Source: Brevibacterium linens ATCC 9172 (GTDB lineage: Bacteria > Actinomycetota > Actinomycetes > Actinomycetales > Brevibacteriaceae). Taken from it: a DNA stretch of 64,000 nucleotides. Position numbers and translations under genes: made by a program. Positions 1 through 9,700 of this stretch are shown in pieces. Each line of letters begins with the position of its first letter. Positions within the stretch are counted from its first letter, which is position 1. Below the pieces are notes generated by a model that did not search any database, was not told the DNA's origin, and was given only the letters and a program-made list of their open reading frames with translations. The stretch covers positions 62,001 through 126,000 of the forward strand of contig NZ_FXYY01000004.1 of assembly GCF_900169165.1 (NCBI RefSeq), given 5' to 3'.

Positions 1-199
1 CCTTGAGGTTATGGAAGAAGACGGTGTTGTTGTTCACGTGCTGCAGGAAGTACTGGCGGGCAGCCTGCTTGTCACGTTCGAACTGGATCCTGCCGTCCTC
101 GTCGTACAGGTTCAGCATCGCGTTGAGCGCGTGGTAATCCAGATCCGTCTCTTCGCGGATGATGTCCTCTACATTGCGGTCTTCAGCGAGCTCGCGCAC
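1..199 (-). CDS. nrdE: Ribonucleoside-diphosphate reductase class Ib alpha subunit, N-terminal part
   Basis: Class Ib ribonucleotide reductase large subunit, which makes deoxyribonucleotides with NrdF, NrdI and NrdH. Only the first 66 codons are in the window; the gene continues past the left edge. The visible residues include [14 protein letters not shown] and [17 protein letters not shown], typical of the NrdE N-terminus. In this frame a TGA lies a few codons upstream and no ATG follows it, so the best start is the GTG at 197-199, preceded by TAGGA. It overlaps the end of nrdI by 31 bases, implying translational coupling. Family assignment is firm from sequence and from nrdH-nrdI-nrdE order; the exact start is inference. 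Confidence 0.88.
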   Translation of the reverse strand, partial: MRELAEDRNVEDIIREETDLDYHALNAMLNLYDEDGRIQFERDKQAARQYFLQHVNNNTVFFHNLK

Positions 200-582
200 A
201 GTTTGTCCAATCCTAGGTTGACAGCGTCGACATCATCCTGAGTGCCCAGGAGTTCGACTCGATACATGAGGGGTACTTGACACTTTGCCGCGACCTTGAC
301 GGCCGCGCGGCAGTAGTCCTCGCCGAAGTTCGTGTTTCCGGCGCCGATGACACCGACGAGATGACGTCGGTTCTCTTCGACATTGAGGAATCTGATGACT
401 TGCTTGGGAACAGCCCCGCGATTGCGGCCGGCCCCATATGTGGGGGTGACGAGAACGAATGGCTCATCCACTCGCAGCGTCGGCTCCGTGGTCAACGTCG
501 GCAGCCGCACTGCCCGGTGACGCAGCTTCGCGACGAAGCGGTGCGTGTACTCGGAGTTGGCAGAGAAGTAGACCAGCAGCAT
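169..582 (-). CDS. nrdI: NrdI flavodoxin-like activator of class Ib ribonucleotide reductase
   Basis: NrdI is the flavoprotein that supplies the oxidant for building the Mn-tyrosyl cofactor of NrdF. The 137-residue product starts [16 protein letters not shown], the FMN-phosphate loop at the N-terminus, and carries TPTYGAG near residue 46 and [15 protein letters not shown] in the second half, all typical of NrdI. The open frame extends further upstream but reads through nrdH in another phase, so the ATG at 580-582, two bases after the nrdH stop, is chosen. It is the middle gene of the nrdHIE operon. Confidence 0.92.
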   Translation of the reverse strand: MLLVYFSANSEYTHRFVAKLRHRAVRLPTLTTEPTLRVDEPFVLVTPTYGAGRNRGAVPKQVIRFLNVEENRRHLVGVIGAGNTNFGEDYCRAAVKVAAKCQVPLMYRVELLGTQDDVDAVNLGLDKLCASSLKTAM

Positions 583-584
583 TG

Positions 585-830
585 TCAGGCCACGACGGAC
601 GCAGACTGTTCGCCGGTCAGAGTGGCGATCTTGTCGGGACGGAAGCCCGACCAATGGTCGTTGTCGGTGACGACGACAGGAGCCTGCATGTAGCCCATCG
701 CCTTGACGACATCGAGGGCGTTCTCGTCGACGCTGAGATCGACCGACTTGTACTTCAGGCCCTTGGCGTCGAGAGCACGGTAGGTGGCGTTGCACTGGAC
801 GCAAGCTGGCTTGGTGTACACGGTGATCAT
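585..830 (-). CDS. nrdH: Glutaredoxin-like redoxin NrdH
   Basis: Small thioredoxin-fold protein that re-reduces NrdE, usually with thioredoxin reductase as electron donor. The 81-residue product begins [24 protein letters not shown] (residues 11-14) is the redox pair, and the C-terminal half has APVVV and DHWSGFRPD, the NrdH hallmark that binds the partner reductase. The ATG at 828-830 has a strong GAAGGAG ribosome site. It is the first gene of the operon; the NrdR boxes lie about 110-150 bases upstream. Confidence 0.95.
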   Translation of the reverse strand: MITVYTKPACVQCNATYRALDAKGLKYKSVDLSVDENALDVVKAMGYMQAPVVVTDNDHWSGFRPDKIATLTGEQSASVVA

Positions 831-937
831 GACGACTCCTTCAATCTGCTGTGCAGTTCGGCATTCTGATGGCTGTGACCGTGTCCCGTCAACTGCTCGA
901 TCATGATGAATATCACCAGGCGCAGGCTCAGGGGTGA

Positions 938-984
938 CCACTAGATGTTGTGTTCGGGTTAGACCTTACCCCTATATCCAGTGT
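938..984. promoter_or_regulatory. Tandem NrdR boxes upstream of nrdHIE
   Basis: Two 16-bp sites, 938-953 and 969-984, fit the known NrdR consensus (acaCwAtATaTwGtgt) on the minus strand as ACACAACATCTAGTGG and ACACTGGATATAGGGG, about 13 and 12 matches out of 16. Their starts are 31 bp apart, three helical turns, which is the spacing usual for paired NrdR boxes. NrdR is the ATP/dATP-sensing repressor of reductase genes. A possible TTGACG/CAGAAT promoter lies between the boxes and nrdH, so the exact promoter overlap is unresolved. Confidence 0.75.
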
Positions 985-1515
985 TACACCAGTGTCATTC
1001 GGAGGCTCCACACCCTGTGTCATCACCGTCCACAATCGTCCACAGGCTGTGAACGACACTCGTGTAGTTCGATCACCTGCGCGGACGCTGGTATCGGCGG
1101 CTTCCAGATTCATTTTCGGCTCTTTTTCCACCGACGTTTTCCACCGCTTTCCACAGGAAAACTTTTTGCCTGTGGGCATGTTGCGGAACCCTCGATCGAC
1201 GATTTCGACCTCCTCCATGCGGTGCCGGTCACGTCGTAGCGGAGGCGATCATCACAGCACCTCCTCCCATCTGTCTGTCGGTCCCACCGACGCTACAGCT
1301 CGGTCCTGACATGAGATGGCCCCGCCGTGAACGGAGGGTGGCTGGCCGGCGGGAGCAGACCGGGACGCGGTCGAAGTGTGTCAGCACTGCAACGTCGACG
1401 GCTGTTGCGTGTCAGTGCCACCCAATATGCTGGAGACCACAGAAACGCACCGCACTGCGTGACTGACGAGCACAGTGACACCGAGCGACCAGTGACACCG
1501 AGAGACTGAGGGACC
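985..1515. other. Intergenic region between nrdHIE and moxR with DnaA-box-like repeats
   Basis: No convincing gene is visible. It holds five same-strand DnaA-box-like sequences (CCGTCCACA at 1026, TCGTCCACA at 1036, TTTTCCACC twice near 1123-1145, CTTTCCACA near 1147) and a 17-bp tandem duplication at 1474-1507 (agtgacaccgag core) just before the moxR ribosome site. A weak TTGCGT (1405) / TATGCT (1426) pair with a short 15-bp spacer may be the moxR promoter. Short open frames here have no family resemblance. Confidence 0.5.
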
Positions 1516-2511
<996 letters not shown>

Positions 2512-2523
2512 GCGGCGATACCC

Positions 2524-3408
2524 ATGACTGTCCTGCTCAATCGCATCAAGGCGCGGATGACCATCCACGCCCACCGGCGGACCCGGCGCCTCCTCGACGG
2601 GGACTACTCCTCGGTCTTCCACGGCCACAGCCTCGACTTCGATGATCTGCGCGACTACATCCCCGGTGACGAGATCCGCGACATCGACTGGAAAGCCACC
2701 GCCAGACACACCGAGCCCCTGGTCAAACGCTATGTCGCCCACCGCAGGCACATCCTCGGACTCGTCGTCGACACCTCCCGGAACTTCGACGCCGTGACCT
2801 CCGCCGGCGCCGACAAACGCCACCTGGCCATCCTCATGGCCGGAATGGTCGGGTACCTCGCCGTCCGCCACGCCGACGACGTCATGCTCATCCACGGCCA
2901 CGCGAACCACACCACCGCCTCCCCGCGGAAGGGCAGCGAGGCCCACCTCGAACACCTCTTGCAGCAGATCCTCGCCGAGACCGGCACCACCTCCCCCGGG
3001 TCGATCAACACTCAGCTGCAGTGGATCACCAGCCACATCAACCGTCGGATGCTGCTCGTCGTCATCTCCGATCAGGCCCCGCTGGGACCGGAGGCCGAAG
3101 CGACGATCCGCCGACTGCGCGCCCAACACGAGGTCCTGTGGATCACGATCACCGACGCGGACCTCGCGGGTCTGCCGGCCGCCTCGGCGCCGTTCGACGT
3201 CGCCCGCCCCGACCATGGGCTGCCGACCTCGGTGATGACGAAACCCGAGGTCAGACAGGAATTCGCCCTCGCCGAGGCAGCCCGCCGTCAGCAGCGGAAC
3301 GACCTTCTCGCCAAACTGGGGATCGCCCACATCGAAATCGACCATCCGAAGTCGGCCCTCGGCCGCCTCCACACTCTTCTGCTGAGGCACCGCCGTGGGC
3401 CCCGCTGA
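2524..3408 (+). CDS. DUF58 domain protein (MoxR partner)
   Basis: 294-residue DUF58 protein. The signature GDYSSVFHGHSLDFDDLR and YIPGDEIRDIDWKATAR (residues about 25-60) is strong, followed by a VWA-like fold with VVDTSRNF in place of a full MIDAS. No membrane segments are evident. DUF58 genes almost always follow moxR and are thought to act with the ATPase; the function is otherwise unknown. It starts 12 bases after moxR and overlaps the next gene by 14 bases. Confidence 0.9.
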   Translation: MTVLLNRIKARMTIHAHRRTRRLLDGDYSSVFHGHSLDFDDLRDYIPGDEIRDIDWKATARHTEPLVKRYVAHRRHILGLVVDTSRNFDAVTSAGADKRHLAILMAGMVGYLAVRHADDVMLIHGHANHTTASPRKGSEAHLEHLLQQILAETGTTSPGSINTQLQWITSHINRRMLLVVISDQAPLGPEAEATIRRLRAQHEVLWITITDADLAGLPAASAPFDVARPDHGLPTSVMTKPEVRQEFALAEAARRQQRNDLLAKLGIAHIEIDHPKSALGRLHTLLLRHRRGPR

Positions 3409-3847
3409 ACTCATCGGGCCCCTGGAGGTCTCACCGGCGTGGTACGTGGCGGCCTGCTTCGTGCTGCTGCTGGTGCTCGGAAACGTCTTCGCCCCGCTCT
3501 TCCGCTCCGCTGCCGGAGTCACCGCGGCGGAAGGTCCGCGCATCCCGATTCCCGTGCGCAGCACCTACCTCTCCCGCATCAGCGCGGTGGAGACGGGCTT
3601 GAGCGCCGAGTCCGCGGACGTGCGCGAATCGGCACAGGAACTGGCAGCGATCGTGCGCGAATTCGCCCATGACGCGTGGGGCGTCAAAGCCGAACATCTG
3701 ACCTACCGCGATGCGGCCGTCGCCGGTCTCGATGACCTCGCGGACTGCCTGCTCGGCCTCTATGAGGCGGAGTTCGCCGAAGCGGAGCCGGCGGGTCTGC
3801 AGCCGCAGATCGCCGAGGCCAGGAAGCTGGTGGCGCGATGGTCCTGA
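3395..3847 (+). CDS. Small single-pass membrane protein of the MoxR/VWA operon
   Basis: 150 residues with one strong hydrophobic helix near the N-terminus (YVAACFVLLLVLGNVFAPLF, about 17-36), followed by a soluble, helical, acidic region. I do not recognise a named family. In Bat-like operons a protein with one membrane helix often sits between the DUF58 and VWA genes, which is the position here. Overlaps of 14 bases with the upstream gene and 10 bases with the downstream gene argue that it is a real, coupled gene. Confidence 0.75.
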   Translation: MGPAELIGPLEVSPAWYVAACFVLLLVLGNVFAPLFRSAAGVTAAEGPRIPIPVRSTYLSRISAVETGLSAESADVRESAQELAAIVREFAHDAWGVKAEHLTYRDAAVAGLDDLADCLLGLYEAEFAEAEPAGLQPQIAEARKLVARWS

Positions 3848-4812
3848 TGTTCTGGTGGCTGGCGCTCATCCTGCTGGTCCTCGCCGCGGCCGCGGTGTTC
3901 TTCTTCCGCCGTCCGAAGTCGACGGAGTCCTCACTGGCCGTGGCTCACAGCGGACGGATGACGAGCCTGCCGAGTTTCCGCAGAGCCATGCGCAGACGGC
4001 TGGTGACCACGGTCGCCCTCCTCGGCGTCGTCGTCCTCACCGGACTGTCCGCGCTGGCGGGAATCGCTCGCCCGGCCTGGATCGAGACGGTCAACCCGGA
4101 ACGGAAGATGCGCGATGTCATGCTCTGCCTCGACGTGTCCGGCTCGATGCTCGGCTACGATGCCGATCTGCTCGAGTCCTACCAGGAACTCGTCGACCGC
4201 TTCGACGGCGAACGCATCGGACTGACCGTCTTCAACGCCACCGCGGTCTCCGCATTCCCGCTCACCGACGACTACGACATGGTCCAGAACTACCTCGCCG
4301 AGGCCGAGGAGGGGTTCCGCACCTGGGGTGCCGAGGGCACCGACTACTCATGGTCGACCTCGCCCCCGAACATCGGCGGCTCCTCACTCATCGGCGACGG
4401 GCTCGTCAGCTGCGTCGACAACTTCGACCGACAGGACGAGGACCGGTCCCGGTCGATCATCTTCGCCACGGACAATATGCTCGCCGGTCAGCCGCTCTTC
4501 GAACTCAACGAAGCCGCCGATATCGCCGTCGACGCGAAGGTCCGCGTCTACAGCCTCTCCCCTCCCTCGGTGCTGACGACCACTCAGACGAAGGAGCTGC
4601 GTTCCGTGTCCGACCGCACCGGCGGCGAACAGTTCGACATGGGCTCGGCCTCGACGATCGACCGCATCGTCGAAGAGATCCAGAGCCAGGAGGCGGCGAA
4701 CACGCCCGGGCGGTCGTACACGATCGTCCATGACATGCCGATGGTTCCGCTCGGCATCGCCGTCTTCGGCCTCGCCGGAGTGTTCGTGCTGGCATGGAGG
4801 ACGAAATCATGA
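3838..4812 (+). CDS. Membrane-anchored VWA domain protein (BatA-like)
   Basis: 324 residues: an N-terminal membrane helix (about 4-23), a second at about 56-76, then a von Willebrand A domain with an intact MIDAS start DVSGSM (about 99-104), followed by FDGERIGLTVFN, and a C-terminal membrane helix just before the end. This topology is that of BatA/BatB proteins, which present the VWA domain outside the membrane between helices. The partner is presumably the MoxR ATPase. It overlaps both neighbouring genes by a few bases. Confidence 0.87.
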   Translation: MVLMFWWLALILLVLAAAAVFFFRRPKSTESSLAVAHSGRMTSLPSFRRAMRRRLVTTVALLGVVVLTGLSALAGIARPAWIETVNPERKMRDVMLCLDVSGSMLGYDADLLESYQELVDRFDGERIGLTVFNATAVSAFPLTDDYDMVQNYLAEAEEGFRTWGAEGTDYSWSTSPPNIGGSSLIGDGLVSCVDNFDRQDEDRSRSIIFATDNMLAGQPLFELNEAADIAVDAKVRVYSLSPPSVLTTTQTKELRSVSDRTGGEQFDMGSASTIDRIVEEIQSQEAANTPGRSYTIVHDMPMVPLGIAVFGLAGVFVLAWRTKS

Positions 4813-6014
4813 TCTTCGATCCCGTGTTCACCTGGTTCGGCTGGGGCTTCCTCGTCCTCGCCCTGCTCACCGTGTGCATCATCCCGGTCATCCGCGGCGA
4901 CGGTCCGCGCTGGAGGTGGTTCGCCCGCATTGGCGTCGTCGCCCTGCTCGCGCTCGCTCTGGCCCGCCCCGGCGTCCCCATCAAATCCTCGACCGAGGAG
5001 TACGAGACGCGAGCCGATGTGTACTTCGTCGTCGATGTCACGACGTCGATGGCCGCCGAGGACTTCGACGGCAACGACACCCGTCTGACCGGGGTCAAGG
5101 AGGACATGCTCGAACTCGCCGATGCCTTCCCCGGCACCCGGCTGAGCATCATCACCTTCGCGTCGACCGCAGCCACCGTGATGCCGCTGACGACCGATCA
5201 CGCCGCCTTCGCCTCCGCCGTCGACGTCCTCGAACCCGAGTCGTCGATGAACTCGAGGGGCTCATCGATCACCGAGGCCGGTGAGGAGCTCGAGAAGCGG
5301 ATGACGTCGAACGATGAGGACCGCCCGGAGAACAAGAACGTCGTGTTCTACTTCGGCGACGGTGAGCAGACCGTGTCGGAGACCCCGGAATCGTGGTCGT
5401 CGTTCGCGTCCCGCATCGACAGCGGAGCCGTCTTCGGATACGGCACCGAACAAGGCGGGAAGATGCGCGACAGCCAGCCGTTCGGCTACGGGTCCGGAGT
5501 CGGTGATCCCGGCACTGCGCCCGGCATCGGCGACCCCGATGACCCCGACGACGATCAGGCACCACCCGAATACGTCCAGGACCGCAACGGCGAACCCGGG
5601 ATCTCGACGATCGACGAGGGCAACCTGCGCCGGATCGCCTCGGACCTCGGCGTCGACTACCACCACCGCGACGGAAACGGCGCGATCTCCAGCGTCTACA
5701 CCGCTCCGAAATACGATCAGGCCCTGGTGAGGAAGGACGGCCGGGTCACCGTCGACGAATACTATTGGGTCCCGCTCATCCTCGTCTTCGCGTGGATCGC
5801 CGTGGAGCTCGTCTTCGGAGTCCGCGAATATCTTCGCCTCAAGGCGATCACCCCGAAACGCCCTCGCCGAGGCGGCCCGCCCGGTCCCGGCGGCCCGGTT
5901 CCCTACCAGCAGGTCCCCCAGCAGGCCGTTCCCCATCAGGCGGTTCCCCATCAGGCGGTTCCCCATGGGCCGTCGCCTCACCAATCGGCGCCCTACCGGG
6001 GAGGTCCGCGATGA
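4809..6014 (+). CDS. Second membrane-anchored VWA domain protein (BatB-like)
   Basis: 401 residues from the ATG at 4809, which overlaps the upstream TGA as ATGA; an in-frame ATG at 4794 is also possible. Two membrane helices (about 8-28 and 40-53), a VWA domain beginning DVTTSM (about 76-81; Thr replaces the usual first Ser of the MIDAS DxSxS), a late membrane helix (WVPLILVFAWIAVELVF), then a Pro/Gln/His-rich tail with VPHQA repeats. The degenerate MIDAS may alter metal binding compared with the first VWA protein. Confidence 0.86.
   Translation: MIFDPVFTWFGWGFLVLALLTVCIIPVIRGDGPRWRWFARIGVVALLALALARPGVPIKSSTEEYETRADVYFVVDVTTSMAAEDFDGNDTRLTGVKEDMLELADAFPGTRLSIITFASTAATVMPLTTDHAAFASAVDVLEPESSMNSRGSSITEAGEELEKRMTSNDEDRPENKNVVFYFGDGEQTVSETPESWSSFASRIDSGAVFGYGTEQGGKMRDSQPFGYGSGVGDPGTAPGIGDPDDPDDDQAPPEYVQDRNGEPGISTIDEGNLRRIASDLGVDYHHRDGNGAISSVYTAPKYDQALVRKDGRVTVDEYYWVPLILVFAWIAVELVFGVREYLRLKAITPKRPRRGGPPGPGGPVPYQQVPQQAVPHQAVPHQAVPHGPSPHQSAPYRGGPR
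5926..5966 (+). repeat. 15-bp tandem repeat in the VWA protein tail
   Basis: Nearly three units of cggttccccatcagg encode the repeated VPHQA motif at the C-terminal tail of the second VWA protein. In-frame unit length (15 bp) means unit gain or loss would not break the gene. Confidence 0.8.
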
Positions 6015-6793
6015 ACCGTGTGAAGAAACTGTGGTCACGGCGGCGCCGGATCACGAAGATCAACCTCATCCTCGGCACCATATTCGCCCTGGTGTTCGGC
6101 TATATCGCGATGGCCACCTATTTCGGAACGGCCTCGCAGGTCCGATACACCTCGAATGACTTCCCCGGTGCGAAGAAGGCGGCGACGGCGTTCCTTCGGG
6201 TCAGCCCGTTCCAACGTCACATCGGCTACTTCAACCGCGGCACCGCCGAGGCGGCCGTCGGCGATTTCGATGCCGCCCAGACCGACCTCGAATCCGCTCT
6301 GGAGATCGCTCCGACCTCGGCCGAGTGTGCGGTGCGGATCAACCTGTCCTATGTCTACGAGAAGCAGGCAGATCAGATCGCCTCGCAGGACCCCGACCAG
6401 TCGCAGGAGCTCTACGACCGATCGCTGAAGACGCTCGAGGACGCGCCCGAGGAATGCCAGCCGAAGAAGAGCGAAGAGAAGCAGAAGAGCAGCCAGGCGA
6501 AGGAACGCGTCGAGGACAAGAAGCAGGGCGAGAAGGCCAAGGAAGAGGGAACCGACGACAGCGAGTCCGATGACGAGGATTCGCAGGATCAGGACTCCGA
6601 CGACGACACATCCTCCGGAGACGAGGGCCAGGACTCCGACGAGGAGAAGAAGCCGGACGATACCTCCGGCAAATCCGAACGTGAGAAGAAGCGAGACGAG
6701 CTCGAGAAGCGCCGCGAGGACTCCGAACGCCAGCAGCGACAGCAGGGCCCAGGCGGCGACGGCGGCCGGTCGACCCCGGAGAAACCCTGGTGA
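6011..6793 (+). CDS. TPR-like membrane protein with long acidic tail (BatC-like)
   Basis: 260 residues; the ATG at 6011 overlaps the previous TGA. One membrane helix near residues 16-38 is followed by a short tetratricopeptide-like region (FNRGTAEAAVGDFDAAQTDLESALEI and a second helix pair, about 75-135), then a low-complexity tail rich in Asp, Glu, Ser and Lys and ending in an Arg/Gln-rich segment. TPR proteins close many Bat operons (BatC/BatE). The acidic tail makes up almost half of the protein and has no recognised function. Confidence 0.8.
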   Translation: MNRVKKLWSRRRRITKINLILGTIFALVFGYIAMATYFGTASQVRYTSNDFPGAKKAATAFLRVSPFQRHIGYFNRGTAEAAVGDFDAAQTDLESALEIAPTSAECAVRINLSYVYEKQADQIASQDPDQSQELYDRSLKTLEDAPEECQPKKSEEKQKSSQAKERVEDKKQGEKAKEEGTDDSESDDEDSQDQDSDDDTSSGDEGQDSDEEKKPDDTSGKSEREKKRDELEKRREDSERQQRQQGPGGDGGRSTPEKPW

Positions 6794-6863
6794 TCACCGG
6801 CGCGGGCCTCCGATCGCTCCGGCGAGAGGCTGCGGCGCCGCTGCCCTGTGACATCATGAGTCC

Positions 6864-8051
6864 ATGACCGTCTCCGACCCCGCCGCCTCAGATCCAGCTT
6901 CGTCCTCCACGCCCGGAACGTCGTCGTCGAACGCATCCGGCTCCGCCGCTTCGGTGTCCCCCTCCTCCGCGGCCGCGCCGCGGCTGCGGGCCGCTCTGGA
7001 GACCTTCCCTCCCTATATTCCGGGCAAACCTCCCCGCCGCGTCGACGGCTTGGAGTCATTCAAGCTCTCCTCGAACGAGAACTTCCTGCCTCCTCTGCCG
7101 GCAGTCCTCGACACCATGGTCGCTCATGCGACGAACCCCGCGCTCTACCCCGACGATGCCGCACTGGCCCTGCGCCAGGGACTGGCCGACCGCCTCGGCG
7201 TCGGACTGGATCAGCTCGTCGTGACCACCGGAGCCAGCGAACTGCTCGTCGCTCTGACCCAGATCACCTCGGACTCCACCACCGAGGCGATCTATCCGTG
7301 GCCGTCGTTCGAGATGTACCCGCAGACCACCGGGCTCGCCGGTTCCACTCGCCACGAGGTGCCGCTGACGGCCGACGGCCGTCACGACCTCGACGCGATG
7401 GCGGCGGCGATCACCGAGGCCACCAGCCTCATCATCCTGTGCTCACCCAACAACCCGACCGGCCCGGTGCTGCGCGATGACGAGGTCCGCGCTTTCCTCG
7501 ACACAGTCCCTGCCCACGTCCTCGTCGCCCTCGACGAAGCCTACTGGGAGTTCGCCACCGCACCCGGCCGAGCCGATGGACTCGGTCTCGTCCGCGACTA
7601 TCCGAATCTCGTTCTGCTGCGCACCTTCTCCAAGGCCCACGGGCTCGCCGGACTGCGCGTCGGCTACGCCGTCGCCCACCCGCCGGTCATCGCAGGACTG
7701 CTCAAGGCCGTCGTCCCCTTCGGCGTCACCGACCTCAGCCAGGCCGCCGCCCTCGAATCCCTCAATCACTGGGACGACGTGCTCGAGCGGGCCGGCGAGA
7801 TCGCACAGACCCGCGATGCCTTCGCGGCCGCTCTGCGCGAACAGGGCTGGGACGTGCCCGAAGCACAGGCGAACTATGTCTGGCTGCCGTTGGGTGAGAA
7901 ATCCGATGCCTTCGAAGACGCATGCGTCGAGCAGGCCGTGGCGGTGCGCAACCTCGGTGCCGGTGTGCGCATCAGCATCGGCGAGGACGAAGCGCTGGCC
8001 CGGGTGCTTGAGATCGCCGAACGCTTCCGCATCGAACACTTCGAGGAGTAG
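6864..8051 (+). CDS. Histidinol-phosphate/aromatic aminotransferase family (HisC/Pat-like)
   Basis: Class I/II PLP aminotransferase, 395 residues. After a 35-residue Ala/Ser/Pro-rich extension comes the catalytic fold: LSSNENFLPPLP, SPNNPTGPV, the Asp/Tyr pair in LDEAYWEF, and TFSKAHGLAGLRVGY holding the PLP lysine. The LETFPPYIPGK start of the fold resembles Pat, the actinobacterial aromatic-amino-acid enzyme, as much as HisC. It stands alone rather than in a his operon, so an aromatic or other amino donor role is plausible. The family is firm, the substrate is not. Confidence 0.82.
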   Translation: MTVSDPAASDPASSSTPGTSSSNASGSAASVSPSSAAAPRLRAALETFPPYIPGKPPRRVDGLESFKLSSNENFLPPLPAVLDTMVAHATNPALYPDDAALALRQGLADRLGVGLDQLVVTTGASELLVALTQITSDSTTEAIYPWPSFEMYPQTTGLAGSTRHEVPLTADGRHDLDAMAAAITEATSLIILCSPNNPTGPVLRDDEVRAFLDTVPAHVLVALDEAYWEFATAPGRADGLGLVRDYPNLVLLRTFSKAHGLAGLRVGYAVAHPPVIAGLLKAVVPFGVTDLSQAAALESLNHWDDVLERAGEIAQTRDAFAAALREQGWDVPEAQANYVWLPLGEKSDAFEDACVEQAVAVRNLGAGVRISIGEDEALARVLEIAERFRIEHFEE

Positions 8052-8134
8052 TCAGCGAGCACTGCCGGGCAGAAGACTGCCGCGCAGAACACTGTGCCGG
8101 GCAGCCGGTGAGAGGTCAGCCTTGAGAGGTGAGC

Positions 8135-9556
8135 CTAGAGTTCGGCGAGTTCGAGGGCCATCGACACCGCCTGACGCGTTTCGGCACGGGAGAGGTCGCG
8201 GCCGAGCAGCTTCTCGATCTTCGCCAACCGTGCCCGCACCGTATGCCGGTGGACTCCCAATTCGGCGGCGATGCGCTCCCGTGCCCCGGAGGCGGCGATG
8301 AACACCCGCAGAGTCTCCAACAGCTCCTGACCACCACGGGCCCGGAAGAGCTCGCCGAGGATGCGCTCGACGAACCGGTCGGCAGCCTCCTCATCGACGG
8401 CCGAGAGCAGCGCCCTGACCTCGGACGCCTCGGACTCATGCTGCGTCCGCCACAGCATCCACGTGTGATGGAGCTGCCCCAATGGCAGTCTCTTCTCCGC
8501 AAGCACGTCCAGGCCGGTGACCTCGGCTGCCTTCGCCACCAGCTCGTCGAGCCCACGCTCCTGCGCCCCGACGACTCCGAGCAGCGAACCGGTGCGGGTG
8601 AGCAGACTCCGCCCGACGATGTCGGCGATGAGGCGTTCGGCGGAGTCGCCGCGGACACCGCCGAAGATGTGCATCCCCACTGTCGCCACCGGCGCCAGTC
8701 CCGTCACCCGCGTCCACTCCCCGCGCGCCTGACCATCGGCCAGATCGGTGTCGAAGAGCAGCGACCGACCGGAGGGAACGGGCAGATCCGCCAACGACAT
8801 CGCCAACAGCGCCGCGGCGGTCGACAGCAGCAGGGCACGTGTCTTCGGGGATCCGGCCGCCTCGGCGGGGGTGAGAATCCACCCGAGCGGATGGTCACCG
8901 CCGATCGGCACGGCCTCGACGATCCGCGAACCGGTGCGGATCAGTCGAGGTCCCGCCGTCGGTTTCAATGACTCCTCGATGAGCGCCGAACGCACGTCGG
9001 CCTCGGCATCGTCCCCGCTCAACGCCCGGCCGGTGGGCGAGACGAACCGGACCGGAGCCTCCAGCGTCTCCGCCAGATCGGCCACGAGAGCAGCAGGCCC
9101 CTCACCGGCCAACGCGGTCGCGAAACGACGTGCGGCGCTGCTCGCCCGGGTCAGCTCCCTGTTGGTCTCGGCCTCACGCATCCGGGTGAAGGCATCGACG
9201 ACGGCGACGAACGGCACCGGCTCGGGCACTCCGAACAGCGCCAGCCCCGCCTCCTGCGCGGCGGCGACGAGCTTCGGCGGGACCTGCTGCCACGGCAGGT
9301 CGGAGCCCAGACCGATGCCGAGCGCATGCACGCCGACGAACTTGAGGCGGCGCACATAGTCCGCGACCGTGTCCCCGCCGAGGTCCTGGCCGACCCCGAT
9401 CGTCAGCAGCACCTCACCGCCGGCAAGCCATTCGTCGACCTCCGGAAGCTCCGAGGAATGGACGATCGTGACATCCTGCTCAGCTGCGGTGGGCGAATCG
9501 ACGATGACGTCGAGCGCGAGTTCGGTGCGTGACCAGATCTGTTCCAAGGTGACCAT
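8135..9556 (-). CDS. PucR-family transcriptional regulator
   Basis: 473 residues from the ATG at 9554-9556; an upstream extension would need a non-standard start. The N-terminus (VTLEQIW onward, about 1-120) matches the PucR ligand-binding domain, and the end has the PucR C-terminal helix-turn-helix: LLETLRVFIAASGARERIAAELGVHRHTVRARLAKIEKLLG. PucR proteins usually control purine, amino-acid or polyamine catabolism next to their own gene. It is divergent from the ureohydrolase operon, with two matching dyads in the gap, so it probably regulates that operon and itself. Confidence 0.9.
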   Translation of the reverse strand: MVTLEQIWSRTELALDVIVDSPTAAEQDVTIVHSSELPEVDEWLAGGEVLLTIGVGQDLGGDTVADYVRRLKFVGVHALGIGLGSDLPWQQVPPKLVAAAQEAGLALFGVPEPVPFVAVVDAFTRMREAETNRELTRASSAARRFATALAGEGPAALVADLAETLEAPVRFVSPTGRALSGDDAEADVRSALIEESLKPTAGPRLIRTGSRIVEAVPIGGDHPLGWILTPAEAAGSPKTRALLLSTAAALLAMSLADLPVPSGRSLLFDTDLADGQARGEWTRVTGLAPVATVGMHIFGGVRGDSAERLIADIVGRSLLTRTGSLLGVVGAQERGLDELVAKAAEVTGLDVLAEKRLPLGQLHHTWMLWRTQHESEASEVRALLSAVDEEAADRFVERILGELFRARGGQELLETLRVFIAASGARERIAAELGVHRHTVRARLAKIEKLLGRDLSRAETRQAVSMALELAEL

Positions 9557-9569
9557 GCACCCGATTCTA

Positions 9570-9610
9570 TCCACATTGGACAGCACCGAGTTCAATTACT
9601 CCACTTTGGA
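9570..9610. promoter_or_regulatory. Paired TCCA-N3-TGGA operators between pucR-like gene and ureohydrolase
   Basis: TCCACATTGGA at 9570-9580 and TCCACTTTGGA at 9600-9610 are 11-bp dyads whose starts are exactly 30 bp apart, so they lie on the same face of the helix. They sit in the divergent promoter gap, close to the regulator start. Binding by the adjacent PucR-type protein is inference from position and symmetry. Confidence 0.55.
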
Positions 9611-9700
9611 TATCGGTGTTGTGTGACCCAGGTCCTAGGCTGAGGGCACAACCTCCGACCCATCGGGGTCGGGTCAGCCGCCACGACGAAGGAGAAGCCA

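Noticed and set aside
9541..9595. Longer start for the PucR regulator at 9595
   Set aside because: It would need an ATT start and covers the operator dyad; the ATG at 9554-9556 is a normal start.
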